A stretch of 41,024 nucleotides of DNA from Lachnospiraceae bacterium (GCA_017482205.1 JAFUNK010000005.1:1-41024), one strand, 5' to 3'; positions 1 through 9,569 are shown, numbered from the stretch's first letter. Translations and numbers: made by a program. Notes: generated from the letters alone by a model not told the origin.

Positions 1-120
1 GAAGATTTCAGTAACCAGCTTAAACTTTACAACCGCAGGGATTACAACAACTTCCCTATGCGTCCACTGGGATGGAAGACACCAAACCAAATTCTAAGGA
101 ATTATCTCGCATCACTGTAA
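1..120 (+). CDS. C-terminal fragment of a DDE transposase (IS3/IS481-type integrase core), truncated by the window edge
   Basis: Frame 1 is open from the first base and ends in TAA at 118-120, giving 39 residues. The run YNNFPMRPLGWKTP matches the typical end of the rve integrase core of IS3-like transposases, where a Tyr-Asn pair and a Leu-Gly-x-x-Thr-Pro motif close the domain. The start lies outside the window, so intactness cannot be judged. No terminal inverted repeat was recognised downstream. The family call is from this short tail only. Confidence 0.65.
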   Translation, partial: EDFSNQLKLYNRRDYNNFPMRPLGWKTPNQILRNYLASL

Positions 121-177
121 CAAATGTTTGACAAACCTACAAGTTGACATTTGAGGAGTACATATTGTTCTTTTTTG

Positions 178-1008
178 TCACCTGACCACGTTAACCATGA
201 TTACTGTATACTTTTCTCCGGGTGCAATTACCCTTATCCGCTCGGGGTTCACCACTCTGTCAAACAGTTTCTCAGGATTTCCATTAAAAGGACGCATATC
301 CGGTGCATCAACGCAGCCATAGTGAATACAAATCAATTCACTGTCCGGGTATGTATTAGCCAGTTTCACGGCACCGTCCAGCGTAATGTGCCAGATATCC
401 TCCGAAAAATCAAACAAAATCACATCCGGTTGCGGCATTTGTAAATGGGCCTCCAGCAACCGGGAGTCGCCCGGAAGCCAAATGTTTTTCCCACACGCTT
501 CTATCCAATAGCCGCAATATTCCTCTTCCTTCCACTCACGATATCCGTATTCCGGAAAATCATTCTGCCAGTTGTGTTTGACCGGCGTCAGCATAATGTG
601 CACTTCCCCTATTTCAAAAGACGCTCCTATATCATGCCCACTACCGTCAATGCCTTCCTTTTGCATCTCACCTGCCACATACTGAGTGGCATGATAGCTT
701 TTACAGACCGGACGCAGTTCTTTACATGTTTTCCGGCTGAAATGGTCGTTATCAATATGGGTAACCAGCAAACCATCTACTCTCGGCACCTCAAAAGGCT
801 GTATGGGTGCTTCCCTGAGCAGGGGCATATCAAAACCTGTAAGAACCGGATCAATCATAATTATGGTGCCCTGACAGTTTATCATTGCACCGCCACCACC
901 CAGCCAGTAAATATCACACCCGCTGTTTTTTACAAAGGCTTCAGCTCCCATTTTTCGTGTTTTGGGAGCCAAAGCCTGTCCTTTTTCATTGATTTCTAAT
1001 TTTATCAT
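178..1008 (-). CDS. MBL-fold metallo-hydrolase, UlaG-like
   Basis: A 276-residue soluble protein with the metallo-beta-lactamase fold. The N-terminal strand holds a GGGGAMI turn (about residues 37-43), then MIDPVL, then the metal motif THIDNDHF (83-90). The usual HxHxDH motif is here H84-x-D86-x-D88-H89, so the second histidine is an aspartate. A second histidine region (VKHNW) and PGDSR, where the family has its bridging aspartate, follow. An HYG motif near the C-terminus (LICIHYG) may supply the last ligand. The start has AAAGG eight bases upstream. It lies 75 bp downstream of the DJ-1-like gene on the same strand and may be co-transcribed. The substrate is unknown; relatives include lactonases and nucleases. 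Confidence 0.8.
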   Translation of the reverse strand: MIKLEINEKGQALAPKTRKMGAEAFVKNSGCDIYWLGGGGAMINCQGTIIMIDPVLTGFDMPLLREAPIQPFEVPRVDGLLVTHIDNDHFSRKTCKELRPVCKSYHATQYVAGEMQKEGIDGSGHDIGASFEIGEVHIMLTPVKHNWQNDFPEYGYREWKEEEYCGYWIEACGKNIWLPGDSRLLEAHLQMPQPDVILFDFSEDIWHITLDGAVKLANTYPDSELICIHYGCVDAPDMRPFNGNPEKLFDRVVNPERIRVIAPGEKYTVIMVNVVR

Positions 1009-1083
1009 ACTATAAACCTTTAACTTCTATAAATGTTCTCTGCCACAACATTATTGGTTACACATTAACATACTTACCAAACA

Positions 1084-1668
1084 TTACCTATATACAACAC
1101 CTTTTGCCAGTTCTTCGGCACGTTCCATACCACAGAAATGTTCTACAATAGCCAGTGCAAAAGGAATGGCTGTCCCCAGTCCTCTGGAAGTAATCACATG
1201 GTCTGAAACCTCTACCTGATTTTCGGTCACATGGGCACCGGTCAAATGTCCTTCAAAACCGGGATAGGAACAGGCATTACGGCCGTTTAAATAGCCTCTG
1301 TGTCCAAAAATACTGGGTGCTGCACAAATTGCTGCAATACTTTTGCCTGATTTGTAAAACCCATCCAATTGTGTCATCAGCGTTTCGCAGGCTTCCAGAT
1401 TTTTAGTCCCCGGCATACCACCCGGCAGAACAATCATATCCAGACTGTCAAAATCCACTGCCTCTAACACGGCATCTGCTTTTACAGCGATTCCATGGGA
1501 ACCCGTCACCAAAACATCTGCTTTCTCATCTGCACCTGTTTCTTCCGTTTTATTATCAACCACTGCTGCCATGGTAACTTCAATTCCTACTCTGCGGCAC
1601 AAATCCACAACTGTAAGTGCTTCTATTTCTTCAAATCCCGGTGCTAAAAAAATTGCTATTTTACTCAT
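1084..1668 (-). CDS. DJ-1/PfpI family protein (ThiJ-like)
   Basis: A 194-residue protein of the DJ-1/ThiJ branch, related to deglycase and chaperone-like enzymes. It opens with IAIFLAPGFEEIEA, whose E16 matches the conserved Glu18 of human DJ-1, followed by VVDLCRRVGIEV. The nucleophile elbow AICAAPS places the reactive cysteine at C115, and LPGGMPG lies before it. I chose the ATG at 1668 because GGAGGG stands about eight bases upstream. An in-frame ATG twelve codons further upstream has no comparable site. The family is certain; whether it acts as a glyoxalase, deglycase or stress chaperone is not visible. An AT-rich gap of about 320 bp separates it from the divergent CYTH gene. Confidence 0.88.
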   Translation of the reverse strand: MSKIAIFLAPGFEEIEALTVVDLCRRVGIEVTMAAVVDNKTEETGADEKADVLVTGSHGIAVKADAVLEAVDFDSLDMIVLPGGMPGTKNLEACETLMTQLDGFYKSGKSIAAICAAPSIFGHRGYLNGRNACSYPGFEGHLTGAHVTENQVEVSDHVITSRGLGTAIPFALAIVEHFCGMERAEELAKGVVYR

Positions 1669-1859
1669 TCTTATCCCTCCATATTGATAGTTGTATGCAG
1701 ACATTCCTCTGCTAAAGCTCTTCTCTTTATTTCCTATTTTATTTTATTATTTTATTATTTTACACTAACCTTTTTTGTCTGTCCATATTTTCACACAGTA
1801 TGTTTCTCTACTTTTCTCCTTTAAACCAACAAATTGTCTGACAATATTTTAATATGTAC

Positions 1860-1887
1860 TTGTTTTCCTTTTCAAAAAAGGTATAAT
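1860..1887 (+). promoter_or_regulatory. Predicted sigma-A promoter for the CYTH gene
   Basis: TTGTTT (1860-1865), a 16-bp spacer and a perfect TATAAT (1882-1887) precede the CYTH gene. Transcription would begin near 1894, giving a leader of about 95 nt. The gap from 1705 to 1987 otherwise contains only AT-rich sequence with no other gene that I can support. Confidence 0.6.
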
Positions 1888-1987
1888 AGATATAGAAGAA
1901 TTTTTCTGTGCCATGAATACAACACACCGCCATAAAACATTGCGTTTCACACAGCCCGGCGGAATTCGGTACAGAACGGAGGTACAT

Positions 1988-2479
1988 ATGGAAATTGAAC
2001 GTAAATTTACAATAAAACAGCTTCCCGAAGACTTAAGCAGTTACCCTTTTCGTATTATTGAACAGGCTTATTTAAATACCAATCCCGTTGTCCGCATCCG
2101 CAGAGAAGATACCGAATTTTATCTAACCTACAAAGGACGAGGCATGATGGCCCGTGAAGAATACAATCTGCCCTTAAATATAGAATCGTATTACCATCTC
2201 CGTGAAAAAGCTGACGGCAATATTATTTCTAAGAAGCGATACTTGATCCCTTTAAAAAATCCCCAGTTTGCTTCCAATGGCCCCAAGCCCCCCGAGGACT
2301 ATACGCTGACAATCGAACTGGATGTGTTTGATGAGCCTTTTGCCCCTCTTATTTTAGCGGAGGTCGAATTCGGCAGTAAGGAAGCGGCAGAAACTTTCCT
2401 GCCCCCGGATTGGTTTTTGGAAGATGTTACCTACAATCCGGAATATCACAATTCTTCGTTAAGTAAGAAGGAACTGTAG
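1988..2479 (+). CDS. CYTH domain-containing protein (triphosphate tunnel metalloenzyme)
   Basis: A 163-residue protein starting MEIERKF, the ExExK signature of CYTH/triphosphate tunnel enzymes, with E2, E4 and K6 as expected phosphate and metal ligands. Further charged strands line the predicted tunnel: RIRRE near residue 40, LTYKG near 50, the basic KKRYLIPL near 90, and LAEVEFGS near 130. Such proteins hydrolyse inorganic triphosphate or a nucleoside triphosphate with Mg2+. The chosen ATG at 1988 has GGAGG at 1978-1982; an upstream in-frame ATG at 1913 lacks a ribosome site. The gene converges on malQ, with structured repeat A in the gap. The exact substrate is not predictable. Confidence 0.85.
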   Translation: MEIERKFTIKQLPEDLSSYPFRIIEQAYLNTNPVVRIRREDTEFYLTYKGRGMMAREEYNLPLNIESYYHLREKADGNIISKKRYLIPLKNPQFASNGPKPPEDYTLTIELDVFDEPFAPLILAEVEFGSKEAAETFLPPDWFLEDVTYNPEYHNSSLSKKEL

Positions 2480-2509
2480 GAAACAGTCTTTTTAGTAAAT
2501 AAACTACAC

Positions 2510-2672
2510 GTAGTTACGAAAAACAATTTTATATCTCACACGGACCCGTTTGCACTCTAAAAAGACGTAACGGATACATAAGGCGGCAGGACATATACAT
2601 GTCCTGCCGCCTAAGTACCGACGTCTTTTAAAGGTCCTTTGTTGAGATATAAAATTGTTTTTCTTACGTTAC
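2510..2672. repeat. Structured palindromic element, copy A (diverged)
   Basis: This fills the gap between two convergent genes. The outer arms 2518-2538 and 2643-2663 are a perfect 21-bp inverted repeat. Inside, GGACC (2542-2546) pairs with GGTCC (2633-2637), AAAAGACGT (2560-2568) pairs with 2621-2629, and a 14-bp perfect apical stem (2581-2594 with 2599-2612) is closed by ATAC. The inner sequences acgtaacgg...ataag and taagtaccgacg resemble acgtagcggtactaag and taagtgccgacg of copy B at the same structural positions. It could also act as a bidirectional terminator, but it is far larger than one. Confidence 0.75.
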
Positions 2673-2754
2673 CATATATTAACCAATGGGTGTTTCCAAG
2701 CAATTTCTGCTTACTTATACTCACTGTATAACAAGTATCTCCCTATTCTTTTCT

Positions 2755-4242
2755 CTATACTCTGCCGTACAGCTTGCAGAGTTCTTTTATTTTTTCTGCT
2801 AATTCTACCGTGCATACACCGGGTTTCATACGCCACTTCCAGTTATTTCCCAAGGTGGAGGGCAGATTTATTCTGGCGCTGCCTCCCAGGCCCAGATAAT
2901 CCTGCATAGGAATAATGGCGGTATCCGCCACGGAAGATATGGCTGCTCTGATAAGCGTCCATTCCACATTCTTCTGTCCCCGCTTTATCTGTAAATAGGT
3001 ATTTACATGCTTACGCTCCTTGCGGGAAAGGCTCTTGTACCAGCCAACGGTAGTATCATTGTCGTGCGTTCCGGTATATACCACACAATTGTTTATATAA
3101 TTGTGGGGCAGGTATGCATTGTTTTCGTCTGAACCAAAGGCAAACTGCAATACCTTCATGCCGGGATAACCGGTCTTTTTTACCAGTTTTAAAACGCTGG
3201 GGGTAAGAAAACCTAAATCTTCCGCAATAATATTTTTCTTACCCAGTTTCTTTTTCATGGTATCAAAGATATCTATGCCCGGTCCCTTACACCACTTACC
3301 GTTTACTGCGGTTTCATCCCCGTAAGGAATGGACCAGTATTCATCAAAGCCTCTGAAATGGTCAATACGTACCACATCATAGAGTTTGTAAGCATGTGCA
3401 ATACGCTTCATCCACCAGTCGTAGCCCGTTTTCGCATGATACTCCCAATCATACAAAGGATTTCCCCACAACTGTCCTGTTTCAGAAAATGCATCGGGGG
3501 GACAACCGGCAACCGCTGTGGGTACACAATTTTTATCCAACTGAAACAGCTTGGGCTCCGCCCATGTGTCTGCACTGTCAAAAGCTACATAAATGGGAAT
3601 ATCTCCTATAATCTCAATCCCCTTTTTGTTGGCATAGGTTTTCAATGCCTTCCACTGAACAGAAAATTCATACTGTTCAAATCTGTAATATGCCAAGTCC
3701 GCAGCCAGTTTTTGGGTATATTCTTTCACTGCCGCTTTTTTGCGCAGACGGATATCTTCCTCCCATTCACTCAAGCATACGCCGCCAAAGCTATTTTTTA
3801 CCGCCATATACAAAGCATAGTCTTCCAGCCACCACGCATTTTCTTTTATAAATGCCTGATAATCAGCTTTACTCTCCAAGCCTTGTTCAAACGCTCTTTC
3901 ACATGCTTTTTTCAGCAGTATAAAACGGAAGTTATAAATTCTTTCGTAGTCTACATATTCTTCATGCCCTACAAATTCACATTCTTCACACTCTTTACGG
4001 GTCAGGTAACCTGCCTCAATTAGCTGCTCCAAATCAATATAATAGGGATTACCTGCAAAGGTGGAAAAGGACTGATAGGGAGAGTCCCCATAGCCTGTTG
4101 CTCCCAGAGGCAGAATCTGCCAGAGTTTTTGCCCTGCTGCCGCAAGGAAGTCCACAAACGCATATGCTTCTTTAGAAAAAGTACCGATACCGTACTTGGA
4201 CGGCAGACTGGATACCGGTAACAGAATTCCACTTTTTCTCAT
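2755..4242 (-). CDS. malQ: 4-alpha-glucanotransferase (amylomaltase, GH77)
   Basis: A cytoplasmic GH77 disproportionating enzyme that transfers alpha-1,4-glucan segments and releases glucose. At 495 residues it is full length for the family. The N-terminus RKSGILLPVSSLPSKYGIG is characteristic. The catalytic residues are visible: nucleophile D294 in VRIDHFRG, acid/base E341 in IAEDLGF, and the stabilising aspartate D394 in GTHDND. PIYVAFDSADTW and the NLPSTLGNNWKWR tail are also typical. The start has AAGGAG about seven bases upstream. It lies 235 bp downstream of glgP on the same strand, separated by structured element B. Together they would degrade glycogen or maltodextrin to glucose 1-phosphate and glucose. 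Confidence 0.96.
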   Translation of the reverse strand: MRKSGILLPVSSLPSKYGIGTFSKEAYAFVDFLAAAGQKLWQILPLGATGYGDSPYQSFSTFAGNPYYIDLEQLIEAGYLTRKECEECEFVGHEEYVDYERIYNFRFILLKKACERAFEQGLESKADYQAFIKENAWWLEDYALYMAVKNSFGGVCLSEWEEDIRLRKKAAVKEYTQKLAADLAYYRFEQYEFSVQWKALKTYANKKGIEIIGDIPIYVAFDSADTWAEPKLFQLDKNCVPTAVAGCPPDAFSETGQLWGNPLYDWEYHAKTGYDWWMKRIAHAYKLYDVVRIDHFRGFDEYWSIPYGDETAVNGKWCKGPGIDIFDTMKKKLGKKNIIAEDLGFLTPSVLKLVKKTGYPGMKVLQFAFGSDENNAYLPHNYINNCVVYTGTHDNDTTVGWYKSLSRKERKHVNTYLQIKRGQKNVEWTLIRAAISSVADTAIIPMQDYLGLGGSARINLPSTLGNNWKWRMKPGVCTVELAEKIKELCKLYGRV

Positions 4243-4260
4243 GTTGTTCTCCTTAATGGC

Positions 4261-4462
4261 AATTGTTGCAAAATAATGGGGCAGTTATCGGTTGTAAAAA
4301 GTTTCCTTGCAGACACGCTCTCGCTCCGTGATAAACGTAGCGGTACTAAGCGCGAACCCTTCTTAAAAAGAAGGCTTCTTGCTAAGTGCCGACGTTTACC
4401 AAGGGTCTGCACCGGAAAGCTTTTTACAACCGCTAAATTGCCTCAAGTATTTTGCAACAATT
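4261..4462. repeat. Structured palindromic element, copy B
   Basis: A 202-bp element that fills the gap between glgP and malQ. The outer arms 4261-4274 and 4449-4462 are perfectly complementary (14 bp), and the inner arms 4289-4301 and 4420-4432 give another 13 bp. GCAGAC (4309-4314) can pair with GTCTGC, TAAACGT with ACGTTTA, and a CGGTAC/GTGCCG block precedes an apical hairpin of CCTTCTT and AAGAAGG. The core gcagacacgctctcgctcc and agcggtactaa are identical in copy C, whereas the arms and apical hairpin differ but remain paired. The strand of any transcript is unknown. Confidence 0.85.
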
Positions 4463-4477
4463 ATTAACTCGCTCTTA

Positions 4478-6745
4478 CTATAATTTCCAGATGTCCCTGT
4501 TGTACTCTGCGATGGTTCTGTCGGAAGAGAAGAAACCTGCCTTTGCCACGTTTACAAGCATCATACGTTTCCACTTTTCTCTATCCTCATAGTCCGCAAA
4601 CATCTTGTCTTTGACTTCGATATATTCTTCTAAGTCAAGCAAGGTCATAAACCAGTCCTTATTTAAAAGTTCATTGTAAAGTCTCTGTAAGTTCTTTTTG
4701 TTGCCTGCTTTCAATGCCTGTTTGCTGATAATGAAGTCCACTGCCTCTTTGATAATAGGGCTCTTATCATAATAATCCTTGGAAACATAATCTGCTTTTG
4801 CATAGTGCTCAATTACTTCGTCAGACTTTTTACCGAAGGTATAAATATTGTCTTCGCCCACCAGCTCACCGATTTCTACGTTTGCACCGTCCAAGGTTCC
4901 CAATGTTACGGCGCCGTTTAACATAAACTTCATGTTACCGGTTCCGGATGCCTCTTTGGACGCCAAGGAAATCTGTTCAGAAATATCACAGGCAGGAATC
5001 AGCTTTTCTGCATAGCTGACATTGTAATTTTCTACCATTACCACCTTCATATACGGACTTACCGCAGGGTCCTTTGCAATAATATCCTGCATTACTAAAA
5101 TCAGGTGGATAATGTCCTGTGCAATAATATACGCAGGTGCTGCCTTTGCACCGAAAATAAAGGTCAGGGGACGTACCGGTTTCTTGCCAGCCTTGATTTC
5201 CAGATACTTGTGAATAATGTAAAGTGCATTCATCTGCTGACGCTTGTACTCATGCAGACGCTTAATCTGAATATCAAAAATGGACTCGGTATCCAGTACA
5301 ATACCTTCTTTTTTCTCAATATACTCTGCCAGCTCTTTTTTCTTCTGCTTTTTAATAGCATCCAGACTGTTTAAGATGTCTGCATCCTCTTTGTAAGCCA
5401 GCAGTTTTTCCAACTCATCCGCATCCTTTTTATAACCGTTACCGATAGTTTTTGTAAGCAGTGCGGACAGCTCCTTATTGCAGGACAATAACCAGCGTCT
5501 AAAGGTGATACCGTTTGTCTTGTTATTGAACTTATCAGGGTACAACTTATAAAAATGGTTCAGCTCCGTATCCTTTAAAATATCAGTATGGATAGCTGCT
5601 ACACCGTTTACGGAGAAACCGTAATGGATATCGATATGTGCCATATGCACACGTCCGTCCTTGTCAATAATCTGCACTTTAGGGTCGGCATATTTTGCAG
5701 CGGTTCTTCTGTGCAGTTCTTTGATAATCGGTATTAACTGCGGCACTACTTTGTTTAGATATTTAAGCGGCCACTTTTCCAATGCTTCTGCTAAAATGGT
5801 ATGGTTTGTATAAGCACAGGTTTTGCTCACCACCTCAATGGCTTCGGACATGGTAAAATCTTCTTCAAATACCAAAATACGAATCAGTTCGGGAATAACC
5901 ATAGTCGGATGGGTGTCATTAATCTGAATCACCGCATGGTCATAAAGTTTGCGTAAATCGAAACCCTTTTCCTTCATTTCTGCAATAATCAGTCTGGCTG
6001 CATTGCTTACCATAAAGTACTGCTGATAAATACGCAACAGGTTTCCTGCTTCGTCAGAATCATCGGGATACAAAAACAGAGTCAGGTTCTTCTCCACATT
6101 TTCTTTGTCAAAATTGATACCCTTTTTCACAATGGACTCGTCAACGGTTTCCAAATCAAACAAATGCAACTTGTTGACACCGCTCTCATAACCGGCCACA
6201 TCAATATCGTACATGCGGGATTTCACGGTACAATCACCGAATTCCACATCGAAAGTAACATCTGTCTTACGTAACCAAGACTGCTTTTCAATCCAGTCGT
6301 TCTTCTCTGCAGTCTGCAATTTGTTGGTAAATACCTGTTTGAACAATCCGAAATGATAGTTGAGGCCGATACCGTCACCATTTAAACCAAGGGTGGCAAT
6401 AGAATCCAAAAAACAGGCTGCCAGTCTGCCAAGACCACCGTTTCCCAAAGAAGGCTCCGGCTCAATTTCTTCCAACGCTGCAAGAGACTTGCCGTTCTTT
6501 GCCAGCAGGCTTTCTACCTCTTCATACAAACCTAAGTTAATTAAATTGTTGCTTAAAAGCTTACCGATTAAAAATTCCGCGGAGATATAGTATACTTTTT
6601 TATCTCCGGTAACTGGTGTTTTGCCATCAATATATTCCTTTGTCAGTTCTAACAAGCTGTAATACAGTTCCTCATTGCTGCATTTTGCAATCTCAGTACC
6701 GTAAGTTTTCTTTGTCAATGCGTTCCATTTTTGTTCCAAACTCAT
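4478..6745 (-). CDS. glgP: Glycogen/starch/alpha-glucan phosphorylase (GT35)
   Basis: PLP-dependent phosphorolysis of alpha-1,4-glucan to glucose 1-phosphate. The motif [13 protein letters not shown] carries the PLP lysine (residue 606 from the chosen start), followed by [12 protein letters not shown]. The N-terminal [19 protein letters not shown], the INDTHP segment and NGITFRRWL are also diagnostic. About 755 residues is the short form common in Firmicutes. I prefer the ATG at 6745 (MSLEQKWN), which has AAAGG upstream. An alternative ATG ten codons earlier at 6775 lacks a ribosome site, but cannot be excluded. It is upstream of malQ and downstream of the YfhO gene on the same strand. No allosteric control is visible. 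Confidence 0.95.
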   Translation of the reverse strand: MSLEQKWNALTKKTYGTEIAKCSNEELYYSLLELTKEYIDGKTPVTGDKKVYYISAEFLIGKLLSNNLINLGLYEEVESLLAKNGKSLAALEEIEPEPSLGNGGLGRLAACFLDSIATLGLNGDGIGLNYHFGLFKQVFTNKLQTAEKNDWIEKQSWLRKTDVTFDVEFGDCTVKSRMYDIDVAGYESGVNKLHLFDLETVDESIVKKGINFDKENVEKNLTLFLYPDDSDEAGNLLRIYQQYFMVSNAARLIIAEMKEKGFDLRKLYDHAVIQINDTHPTMVIPELIRILVFEEDFTMSEAIEVVSKTCAYTNHTILAEALEKWPLKYLNKVVPQLIPIIKELHRRTAAKYADPKVQIIDKDGRVHMAHIDIHYGFSVNGVAAIHTDILKDTELNHFYKLYPDKFNNKTNGITFRRWLLSCNKELSALLTKTIGNGYKKDADELEKLLAYKEDADILNSLDAIKKQKKKELAEYIEKKEGIVLDTESIFDIQIKRLHEYKRQQMNALYIIHKYLEIKAGKKPVRPLTFIFGAKAAPAYIIAQDIIHLILVMQDIIAKDPAVSPYMKVVMVENYNVSYAEKLIPACDISEQISLASKEASGTGNMKFMLNGAVTLGTLDGANVEIGELVGEDNIYTFGKKSDEVIEHYAKADYVSKDYYDKSPIIKEAVDFIISKQALKAGNKKNLQRLYNELLNKDWFMTLLDLEEYIEVKDKMFADYEDREKWKRMMLVNVAKAGFFSSDRTIAEYNRDIWKL

Positions 6746-6835
6746 TGTTTTACTACCTTTCGTAACTTTTTTCATATAATATTTTATTTTGCCTGCACCA
6801 TGTTATCCTGTGCAAGTCTTTCTGTTATCGTATTA

Positions 6836-9385
6836 TCATACCACAAAAGACGCGTCTTGGGAATGCAAAGTTTTTGGTTTACGCCTGTGGCTTATCATCT
6901 CTGCCAAAAGATAAACTCCCAGACATATCAGGCTCACAACCGCTCCTTCTTTTACTCCATATATATGATACTCTAAACTGATTTCATGTTCACCTGCAGT
7001 CACCGGTATTGCCAGCATGGTATTGGCAAATTTATCTGCCTCTGTTTCCATGCCATCCACGTAAACCGTCCACCCCGGTTCATTTGGAATAGACAATACC
7101 AATATACCTTCCTCTTTTGCATTGACCCTTCCGGTCATTCCGGTATCCGTCATAGTTTCTGCTACAAAAGGCTGCTCACCCAAAGTCTCTACCGTTTCTG
7201 CAAGCACATCCTCCTGTAATCTGTAAATGCGTATATTTATGTTTTCTGCTTCTGTGGCAGTAATTGTAAAAGTCTCTCCCTCAGCAAACCATCCCAAATC
7301 CAACAAATATTCCGTGCTTACTTTTTTCAGTTCTTTCTCTTCTTCTCCATGATGCAGTAAAACCTTGCCTTCTGGTGTTTCTATAACCAGACCGTATAAA
7401 TGACCATCTTCCGTAACGGAAACCGTAATTGTATTGCCTTCTGTCTGTGCACCGCTCTCAATACGGAACAGTCCTTTTCCATGGCAAATATCAGCTGTTA
7501 TAGAATTCTGCACAATAATGGCATTATTGGTTGTACTGCCGTTAATATTGCTTTCTACTTCCTGTTTGACTCCTTCGGACAATACAAATCCCATTGGCAG
7601 GGCATAACGGTTTTTATACAAATACGTGGTGCCATGCCGGGCTACAAACTCGTACATATCCTCTTCCCGAAGTAACTCCTGCGAAAAGGTATACTTTACC
7701 CCTAAGAGTGCAGCAGTAAGCTGTGTAGCTCCCTGATAATAATAGGATACCTTTGTACCTCCCATTCCTAAAATATCATAATAATCTTCCACCGCACCGT
7801 TTAACCCGGAAGAAAAAGCAGAAGCCGACATATAGTTTGCCAGTACCCCGTCGTTCTTTGTCATCTGTGCCAGACTGTCCAAACGATAAATACCGGGGTC
7901 TTCTTCTGCAATCCGGTCTGCCAGCACCTCATAATCTTCCCAGCGGTTCATATAATAAGGTCTCTGCACCGGTTTCAAACTGGTGTGCTCCATATTCATA
8001 ATGGCTTCCACACTCACCAGCACCAATATCAGCCATTTCCCGCAAAGTGCCAGTTTTCCCAAAGCCTGTCTTTTTTTAAACCTTTTTCTTAGAGAACGAC
8101 TGAATAACAGGGTAAGTATCATATATCCTGCTAAAAATATCCACGCACTCGCCATGACTGAAACAGTCAATCCATCCGTTGTAACAAAAATGCCGCAGGC
8201 TACAAGCATAAGACAACCAATTACCACACCTGCCACTTTATTTTTCAGTCCGTTCTCTCCATTCCGGTATACTGCTTCAAAGCACAGGGTCAACACCACA
8301 AAAATATAAAGGAAAGACTGCCTTGCCGGCAGGGAATTGGGATAATTGAGTCCGTGCCAGATGTAGTTTAATATATTAATCGAAAATGCTGCCAGCATAA
8401 TTGCCAGCAGTAAAAAATGTCCTATTTTCTGTTTGATGGCAATCTTCTTATGACAGAAATAAACAGGCACAAGGATAAAAGCCAACACGCCACAATAAAT
8501 ATTGGGCCAGTGCTCCAGTCCTCTCTCTGCCTGCATCATAGGTACATGGCGGGCAATCATTTCCAGCACGTTGAAATAAACCTCTACCTTTTTAGGAAAG
8601 CTGCCGCCCTGAAAATCACTGATTTGCATAGCATCTATAACCGGAAACAGTAACACTGCCGCCATACCGCCTGCCAGCATGGAAAATAGTCCAAACTGCA
8701 ATACTGCCCTACCTTTTTGTTTAAACGAAAGACCGTTTGTAAACAACTGTAAAAAGAAATACAGCACCAAAAAGATGCACAACAGAATGGACAGGTAATA
8801 ATTGGAAAAAATGGAGGCACACAAAGTCAGACAGTACAACCTGTACTTACCTTTTTTTACCAGTTCTTCCAGTCCCAAAATCACTAACGGTGCCAGCCAG
8901 ATAACGTCCATCCACATATGGTTCCAGTTGTACGCTGCCATAAAGCCCGACAGTGCATAAAATACCGAAAACCAAACAATACGCAAATCCTTTGTGCCAA
9001 AACGTTTACGTAGATAATAAGCAAAAGTCACACCGCAAAGACCTATTTTTAACACAATAAAATACGTCATAAATTCTATGAGATAACTTTCGGGGCAAAA
9101 ATAAGCCAGCCAGTTTAAAGGGCTTGCCAGATAATAGGCATAAACAGGCACAAAATTAGACCCCAATCCCACATACCATGAAAAGATAAGGCTTTCTCCC
9201 TCGTGCAGTTTCCTGACAAACTCTTTTAAAAACGGAATGTACTGGTGATACATATCCGAAAACATAAAACTGTTTTTTCCAAAAGGAAAAATTCCTCTGC
9301 CGATAAAAATCCCCAAAACTCCCAGCACAGGTATCAGAAAAGACAGTACGTATATATTTTTCAGTTTTTTAGCAAATTTCTTCAT
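6836..9385 (-). CDS. YfhO family multispanning membrane protein (putative GT-C glycosyltransferase)
   Basis: A large membrane protein of about 850 residues with roughly a dozen hydrophobic segments in the first 480 residues, then a long extracytoplasmic region rich in beta-type sequence, and a final transmembrane helix followed by a basic tail (HRRKPK). The motifs MFSDMYHQYIPFL after helix 1 and FSWYVGLGSNF are typical of YfhO. YfhO proteins have been linked to sugar modification of lipoteichoic acid or other envelope polymers in Bacillus and Listeria. The open frame extends upstream through tRNA-Leu, so the start must be internal. ATG 9385 has AGGA eight bases upstream; 9394 is the alternative. 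The donor and acceptor are unknown. Confidence 0.82.
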   Translation of the reverse strand: MKKFAKKLKNIYVLSFLIPVLGVLGIFIGRGIFPFGKNSFMFSDMYHQYIPFLKEFVRKLHEGESLIFSWYVGLGSNFVPVYAYYLASPLNWLAYFCPESYLIEFMTYFIVLKIGLCGVTFAYYLRKRFGTKDLRIVWFSVFYALSGFMAAYNWNHMWMDVIWLAPLVILGLEELVKKGKYRLYCLTLCASIFSNYYLSILLCIFLVLYFFLQLFTNGLSFKQKGRAVLQFGLFSMLAGGMAAVLLFPVIDAMQISDFQGGSFPKKVEVYFNVLEMIARHVPMMQAERGLEHWPNIYCGVLAFILVPVYFCHKKIAIKQKIGHFLLLAIMLAAFSINILNYIWHGLNYPNSLPARQSFLYIFVVLTLCFEAVYRNGENGLKNKVAGVVIGCLMLVACGIFVTTDGLTVSVMASAWIFLAGYMILTLLFSRSLRKRFKKRQALGKLALCGKWLILVLVSVEAIMNMEHTSLKPVQRPYYMNRWEDYEVLADRIAEEDPGIYRLDSLAQMTKNDGVLANYMSASAFSSGLNGAVEDYYDILGMGGTKVSYYYQGATQLTAALLGVKYTFSQELLREEDMYEFVARHGTTYLYKNRYALPMGFVLSEGVKQEVESNINGSTTNNAIIVQNSITADICHGKGLFRIESGAQTEGNTITVSVTEDGHLYGLVIETPEGKVLLHHGEEEKELKKVSTEYLLDLGWFAEGETFTITATEAENINIRIYRLQEDVLAETVETLGEQPFVAETMTDTGMTGRVNAKEEGILVLSIPNEPGWTVYVDGMETEADKFANTMLAIPVTAGEHEISLEYHIYGVKEGAVVSLICLGVYLLAEMISHRRKPKTLHSQDASFVV

Positions 9386-9489
9386 TGTACTCATCCTGTT
9401 TTCAAGCCAACTTCTTTCTGTTGCCATTATCCGGCATTTATTATAACAGATTGCAAAGAAAAAAGGAATGGCTATACCATTCCTTTTCA

Positions 9490-9569
9490 TGCGGGTGACA
9501 GGACTTGAACCTGCACGGTCGCCCACCAGAACCTAAATCTGGCGCGTCTGCCAATTCCGCCACACCCGC
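9490..9569 (-). tRNA. tRNA-Leu (anticodon UAG)
   Basis: The reverse strand folds as a class II tRNA. Acceptor GCGGGTG pairs with CACCCGC and the discriminator is A. The anticodon loop TTTAGGT gives UAG. A long variable arm and a GTTCAAGTCC T-arm are present. It lies about 105 bp upstream of the chosen YfhO start on the same strand. Confidence 0.95.

Noticed and set aside
4276-4467. Small open frame in element B whose peptide resembles one in element C (ADTLSL..KRSGTK and KCRR..RVC)
   Set aside because: The shared peptide follows from the shared nucleic-acid core. Differences are not biased to synonymous sites, stems explain the conservation, and no ribosome site is seen.
9386-9526. N-terminal extension of the YfhO gene
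   Set aside because: It would translate through tRNA-Leu(UAG); the conserved protein begins near 9385.
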